A stretch of 30,040 nucleotides of DNA from Saccoglossus kowalevskii. Lineage: Eukaryota > Hemichordata > Enteropneusta > Harrimaniidae. The position numbers and the translations under genes were made by a program. Under the pieces are notes generated by a model. That model had not been told where the DNA came from. It saw only the letters and a list, made by a program, of their open reading frames with translations, and did not search any database. Below, piece after piece: positions 29,936-30,040 of this stretch (positions are counted from its first letter, which is position 1; every line of letters begins with the position of its first letter). The stretch spans positions 141,348 to 171,387 of the forward strand of contig NW_003138337.1 of NCBI RefSeq assembly GCF_000003605.2, written 5' to 3'.

Positions 29936-30040
29936 ATGTCGGAAGAAGACATTAGTAAAGTTAACATTTTACAAAATGCTCATGCACCCAACTGCAGATC
30001 GTTTTTTGTTCTAGCGTTTTCCAACCAGGCTCGATTGTTT
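29936..30040 (+). CDS. Possible start of a plus-strand gene, cut by window edge
   Basis: ATG at 29936 opens a frame with no stop for 35 codons to the window end (MSEEDISKVNILQNAHAP...). An acceptor-like TTTACATCACAG stands 14 bases before the ATG, whose context (agaaATGt) is acceptable. No family recognised; a chance frame of this length is quite possible. Confidence 0.28.
   Translation, partial: MSEEDISKVNILQNAHAPNCRSFFVLAFSNQARLF

Noticed and set aside
1-30040. CRISPR arrays, bacterial operons, tRNA or rRNA genes
   Set aside because: Tandem repeats here lack unique spacers of even length, the genes are intron-split animal genes, and no tRNA-like B-box cloverleaf was seen by eye.

Overview
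The window is animal nuclear DNA. It is AT-rich, its coding sequence is cut by GT-AG introns of about 86 to 2,600 bases, and it holds parts of two multidomain animal genes, both on the minus strand. The domain content (an ionotropic glutamate receptor, and a leucine-rich repeat/ZU5/ZU5/UPA/death-domain protein of the PIDD type) fits an invertebrate such as a non-vertebrate deuterostome or a spiralian. I cannot name the species from the sequence.

Layout, left to right. Bases 1-132 are a degenerate 35-bp tandem repeat. Bases 607-13317 carry a PIDD-like gene of twelve coding exons, read right to left. Its 5' part is three successive leucine-rich repeat (LRR) blocks, each a long exon plus a 183/186-bp capping exon joined by phase-1 introns. 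Its 3' part encodes two ZU5-like domains, a UPA-like region and a death domain. Bases 13318-20211 lie between the genes; they hold a probable 555-bp solo LTR (14217-14771) and a 32-bp tandem repeat (19026-19140). Bases 20212-28247 carry an ionotropic glutamate receptor of eleven coding exons, from signal peptide to cytoplasmic tail. Its introns hold a ~147-bp foldback hairpin and AT-rich simple sequence. Bases 28834-29629 are a TTAA-flanked non-autonomous DNA transposon. A possible new plus-strand gene begins at 29936 and runs off the window.

All splice phases in the reconstructed gene models agree. The receptor sums to 923 codons including its terminal stop. The PIDD-like gene sums to 1,458 codons once three one-base indels are allowed for. 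Both models carry disruptions inside well-conserved sequence. The receptor has one in-frame TAG, exactly where relatives have Lys/Arg/Gln before the S1 agonist motif. The PIDD-like gene has two in-frame TAA codons and three single-base frameshifts, at least two in short homopolymers. Assembly error, recent pseudogenization and real recoding all remain possible; transcript or raw-read data would decide.

The genes are neighbours on one strand but about 6.9 kb apart. Nothing in the sequence suggests they work together: one is a probable death-domain signalling scaffold, the other a neuronal-type ligand-gated channel.
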